This document shows positions 61,422-64,000 of a stretch of 64,000 bases of DNA, piece by piece (the first letter of the stretch is position 1; each line of letters starts with the position of its first letter). Location: NCBI RefSeq assembly GCF_004138325.1, contig NZ_SBLB01000001.1, positions 1,063,855 through 1,127,854 on the forward strand, read 5' to 3'. The notes beneath the pieces are model-generated. The model did not search any database. It had not been told where the DNA came from and saw only the letters and a list, made by a program, of their open reading frames with translations. The position numbers and the translations under genes are program-made. This stretch comes from Spirosoma sordidisoli. GTDB lineage: Bacteria > Bacteroidota > Bacteroidia > Cytophagales > Spirosomataceae.

Positions 61422-61994
61422 ATGACAGCCCTTACTTTTGCGCTGAACCATCGTGCAGATTACATGCCCCCCCGCAAACTTGCTCTCCAGGAACTCAACC
61501 GCCTGTCGGTCGACGCTTTCCGTCAAACGCCTAAATTCCCTTATTGCCTTCTTCTCGACGACGTGCGTAGCCTCAATAACGTAGGCTCCGTGTTCCGAAC
61601 GGCCGATGCATTCCGGGCCGAAAAGCTGTATCTGTGCGGCATAACGGGACAGCCTCCTCACCGCGACATCACGAAAACGGCCCTCGGCGCCACGGAGTCC
61701 GTTGTCTGGGAGCACGTTGCCGATGCTGTAACGCTGGTCAGGCAACTCCGGTCAGCAGGCTGGCTGGTGGCCGCTGTCGAACAGGCCGAAGGCAGCACCA
61801 TGCTCTCTGACTTTCAGCCGGTTCAGGGGCAGGGCTACGTTTTTGTGCTGGGCAACGAAGTCAGTGGCGTAAACGATCAGATTATTCAGCAGGCCGACCT
61901 GACGCTGGAAATACCCCAGTTTGGCACCAAACATTCGCTCAATGTAGCTGTTACAGCTGGGGTGGTTTGCTGGGATTTCATCAACAAAATGTAA
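61422..61994 (+). CDS. TrmH/SpoU-family RNA 2'-O-methyltransferase
   Basis: This protein of 190 residues has the SPOUT motifs: motif 1 LLDDVRSLNNVGSVFRTADAF, motif 2 YVFVLGNEVSGVNDQII and motif 3 IPQFGTKHSLNVAVTAGVVCWDF. The Arg of motif 1 and the Glu of motif 2 are in place. It methylates a ribose of tRNA or rRNA using SAM; the short N-terminus (no separate RNA-binding domain) fits TrmL/TrmH-like members of Bacteroidota. ATG 61422 is used; ATG 61464, just before PPRKLALQELNRL, is equally possible. Confidence 0.92.
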   Translation: MTALTFALNHRADYMPPRKLALQELNRLSVDAFRQTPKFPYCLLLDDVRSLNNVGSVFRTADAFRAEKLYLCGITGQPPHRDITKTALGATESVVWEHVADAVTLVRQLRSAGWLVAAVEQAEGSTMLSDFQPVQGQGYVFVLGNEVSGVNDQIIQQADLTLEIPQFGTKHSLNVAVTAGVVCWDFINKM

Positions 61995-62067
61995 CAAAAA
62001 CTTAACATTGGACTTTTGATTGTCAGAAGAAATTCGTATTTATTTGTAGATTTTTTTCTTTCATACA

Positions 62068-62532
62068 ATGGCAAACAAAATCACAAAAACAAAACAGAAA
62101 TCGCTGGCAGCCGACATCGTCAGTTCGATTGAGACCAAACTGGGCGAGGCTGGTGAGGCTACCAAGAAGATGAAAAAGTCCATCGAGAAGTCGGCCGAGA
62201 AACTAGCCAAGAAGCTGGCCAGACTAATGGACAAGGCTGAAAAGAAGAAGGCAAAGCCAGCCAAAGCCACTGATAAGAAAGCGAAGAAAGAGGCCGCCAA
62301 AGCCACAAAAAACGCGGCCAAGGCTGAAAAGAACGCTAAACGCACGGCCAGTCAGAAAGCCAGCGAAGCGCCCCGATCAGAGCCGATCAGCATCAGCACG
62401 CCACCCACCATCACCCCGCCCCCCCGCCCCCGGACGTCTCCCGCCAAAGCAGCCACATCGCGCACTACAGCCGCCAAGACGACTACACCCAAAGCAGATA
62501 CTACTACGGAGACGCCCGCCGAGACGGCTTGA
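62068..62532 (+). CDS. Histone H1-like, Lys/Ala-rich DNA-binding protein
   Basis: This 154-residue protein is dominated by Lys and Ala. Residues 1-55 may form a coiled coil (KSLAADIVSSIETKLGEAGEATKKM), residues 50-100 are Lys/Ala repeats (KKAKPAKATDKKAKKEAAKA), and the tail is Pro/Thr/Ser-rich. This is typical of bacterial H1/Hc1-like nucleoid proteins, which condense DNA through their basic tails. It is transcribed alone and is followed by a 74-bp perfect palindrome. Because of low complexity, homology is uncertain. Confidence 0.75.
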   Translation: MANKITKTKQKSLAADIVSSIETKLGEAGEATKKMKKSIEKSAEKLAKKLARLMDKAEKKKAKPAKATDKKAKKEAAKATKNAAKAEKNAKRTASQKASEAPRSEPISISTPPTITPPPRPRTSPAKAATSRTTAAKTTTPKADTTTETPAETA

Positions 62533-62536
62533 TTTC

Positions 62537-62610
62537 ACCATTTTTTGTAATTCATAAACAAAAAGCCTGCATTAATGCAGGCTTTTTGTTTATGAATTAC
62601 AAAAAATGGT
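62537..62610. terminator. 74-bp perfect palindrome after the H1-like gene
   Basis: Positions 62537-62573 and 62574-62610 are complementary over 37 bases without mismatch and without a loop. The centre AAAAAGCCTGCATT and its complement, followed by TTTTTG, is a usual intrinsic terminator; the outer part is AT-rich. It starts 4 bp after the stop codon. Confidence 0.9.
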
Positions 62611-62706
62611 AATTTTACTGTGACTATTGAAACATCCGTTCGTCCATTGTTCTCTTAAGGCGATATCCACGCGCCAGACTCTTATATACCTGAACTGAAC
62701 GGCGAC

Positions 62707-63636
62707 ATGCCTAACCGCTACTCTACTATCATTCTTGTTGGTATTGCGTTATTGCTGGCTACTGTTACAGCCTTGCTGCTTTACACCAATTTATTGTCAC
62801 TGCCGGTAGCGGTTTCTCACATATCCCCTTCCTTTCGCTGGCTGGCTTTTCTGGCTCTCGCCCTTACCTCCCAGGCGTTCATGGGCTATGTTCTCTGGCG
62901 CATGTTACGGCTGCGGCAACGATCGGTTATTCAGACGGAAGTCCTGCATTCACTGGTGCACGAGTTTCAGACGCCCATTACCGCAATCCGCATGGCGGCC
63001 GATGTGCTGGATTCGCCCATTGCCCGCAACCAGCCCGAACGGTCAGAAAAATACATCCGCATCATTCGCGAAGAAACCGAACGACTCCAGCAGCAGGTGG
63101 AGACCATGCTGACGCTGGCGCGCGCCGATCGGAATACGCTCCTGCTGAACCTGGAGCCAGTTCCGATCCAGCAGCTGCTGCGCACCATTGCCGAACGCCA
63201 CGGTGACTATCTCCAGCTTTCCCTGCCCAGTTCAGACCCTTACCTGCTGGCCGATCGGCTTCATCTGACCAACGTGTTGCATAACCTGCTCGATAACGCG
63301 GTGAAGTACAGCGACGGTCATCCGGACATCACCCTCTACGCTAAAATGAACGCGGGTAGCCTGCAGATTGCCGTCTGCGACCGGGGGGTAGGTATTTCGT
63401 CCCAGCACATTCAGCAGATATTCCAGCCCTTCTACCGGGTACACGACCGTCGGCAGCCCAATATCAAAGGCTTCGGGCTGGGACTGAGCTACGTACAGCG
63501 GATCGTAAAAGCGCACAACTGGCACATCGACGTCAAAAGCGAGCTTAACCAGGGCAGCGAGTTCATTATCCGCATTCCAACCGCGTCTGTCCTATCGGCC
63601 AACGCCGTCAGCACGACCCGTAAGCAGGTCGTCTAG
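62707..63636 (+). CDS. Orphan sensor histidine kinase
   Basis: This 309-residue kinase has two membrane helices (about 8-30 and 44-64) with a very short external loop, a HisKA domain with His85 in LVHEFQTPI, and a HATPase_c domain with NVLHNLLDNAVKYSD, VCDRGVGIS and IKGFGLGLSYVQRIV. The short loop suggests it senses the membrane or an internal cue rather than a bound ligand. No response regulator gene is adjacent in the window. ATG 62707 directly precedes the first helix. Confidence 0.93.
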   Translation: MPNRYSTIILVGIALLLATVTALLLYTNLLSLPVAVSHISPSFRWLAFLALALTSQAFMGYVLWRMLRLRQRSVIQTEVLHSLVHEFQTPITAIRMAADVLDSPIARNQPERSEKYIRIIREETERLQQQVETMLTLARADRNTLLLNLEPVPIQQLLRTIAERHGDYLQLSLPSSDPYLLADRLHLTNVLHNLLDNAVKYSDGHPDITLYAKMNAGSLQIAVCDRGVGISSQHIQQIFQPFYRVHDRRQPNIKGFGLGLSYVQRIVKAHNWHIDVKSELNQGSEFIIRIPTASVLSANAVSTTRKQVV

Positions 63637-63658
63637 CTTTCTACAGCCGTCTTCAACG

Positions 63659-64000
63659 CTACCCGGCTGGCAATAACCGCTGGTGATGTTCCGTATGAAT
63701 ACTGATGAAGTCGATCATCTCCCGAACGGTCAGCTTACCCAGAGCGGGGTGGGGCATCTGGTAGCGGTCCAGCTCGGCCGGCGACCAGCCGGATACGCCA
63801 GCCGCCACCGACTGATATACAGTCAGTAACCGCTCCATCAGCTCAGCCCGGCTTATCGATATATCAGTCAACCGGGGTACCATGCCATCGGGCGCTTTCA
63901 CCCCCGAGTCAAGCGCCTTTTCATAATCGACCGCCAGTTGCGCGTATGACCGCGATGGCTTCTCGGCAAGCCCCCACGCCAGCAAAACCTCGCGTGGTCC
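63659..64000 (-). CDS. DinB-like protein, C-terminal part (window edge)
   Basis: The frame is open from the right edge of the window to a TAG at 63659-63661, giving at least 113 residues of the C-terminal part. It has helices of a DinB-type bundle, with SRAELMERLLTVYQSVAAGV, a PHPALGKLTVREMIDFISIHTEHHQRLL end and the His residues of HTEHH as likely metal ligands. The true start lies outside the window. It is a second DinB-superfamily gene, not closely similar to that at 692-1192. Confidence 0.8.
   Translation of the reverse strand, partial: GPREVLLAWGLAEKPSRSYAQLAVDYEKALDSGVKAPDGMVPRLTDISISRAELMERLLTVYQSVAAGVSGWSPAELDRYQMPHPALGKLTVREMIDFISIHTEHHQRLLPAG

Noticed and set aside
50162-62610. CRISPR array suggested by several repeats
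   Set aside because: The repeats are single inverted structures with different sequences, not regularly spaced direct repeats, and no cas gene is present.

Overview
The window looks like a chromosomal segment of a Gram-negative Bacteroidota of the Cytophagales, most likely a Spirosoma-type genus. The reasons are: GC-rich coding DNA with Bacteroidota-type -7 promoter boxes (TAnnTTTG) close to several starts; few purine-rich ribosome binding sites; many lipoproteins and beta-barrel-like proteins; LytTR two-component genes; and a Wza/Wzc/Wzi exopolysaccharide locus with a PHP-type phosphatase. No rRNA, tRNA, CRISPR array, insertion sequence or prophage was seen. All product names come from reading the translated sequence by eye; no database search was run.

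Region 1 (1-16,450) is ordinary envelope and metabolism. It holds two YHS proteins, DoxX, DinB, LysE, an alpha/beta hydrolase, a barrel-like protein, a DM13 lipoprotein, a GNAT protein with a doubtful N-terminus, a DUF547 protein, a GH20 hexosaminidase, a Tat-exported Gfo/Idh/MocA oxidoreductase, a Baeyer-Villiger-type monooxygenase, a renalase-like flavoprotein, a membrane-anchored HExxH protein and a LytS/LytTR pair.

Region 2 (16,690-31,660) holds exported and stress proteins: an S41 protease lipoprotein, a three-repeat PepSY-like lipoprotein, YceI, and a tightly coupled trio (intradiol-dioxygenase-like lipoprotein, stand-alone MetH activation-domain-like protein, unknown protein). It continues with UspA, a PaiB/GNAT/PNPOx group divergent from a MocR-type regulator, an epoxide-hydrolase-like protein, an AraC-MGMT repair protein, a LolA-like protein and a PSMA-like M28 peptidase.

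Region 3 (31,800-39,110, all minus strand) holds a Rad52-family annealing protein downstream of a RelE/ParE-type toxin-antitoxin pair, then mutS, a GT9 heptosyltransferase-like gene, a large lipoprotein and a barrel-like protein.

Region 4 (39,110-60,390) is the exopolysaccharide locus. A promoter at 39,468-39,496 drives wza- and wzc-like genes, an initiating sugar transferase, flippase, glycosyltransferases, a fucosyltransferase-like gene and a polymerase on the plus strand. A convergent GH10 glycanase follows, then a minus-strand set of GT4, GT2-like, TagA/WecG, Wzi, LPG-flippase-like and ArnT-like genes and a PHP tyrosine phosphatase. The middle (about 43.6-53.2 kb) is clearly AT-rich and looks like an exchanged serotype cassette.

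Region 5 (60,730-64,000) holds an apparent HicA-HicB-HTH fusion, a TrmH-type RNA methyltransferase, an H1-histone-like protein, an orphan histidine kinase and the end of a second DinB protein.

The most unusual DNA-level signal is a set of long perfect inverted repeats at gene ends: 74 bp without a loop at 62,537-62,610, 35-bp arms at 50,162-50,236 reaching into coding sequence, 46 bp without a loop at 52,045-52,090, and 24-bp arms at 31,706-31,770. The most unusual proteins are the stand-alone MetH activation-domain-like protein with changed SAM-site residues and the HicA-HicB fusion.
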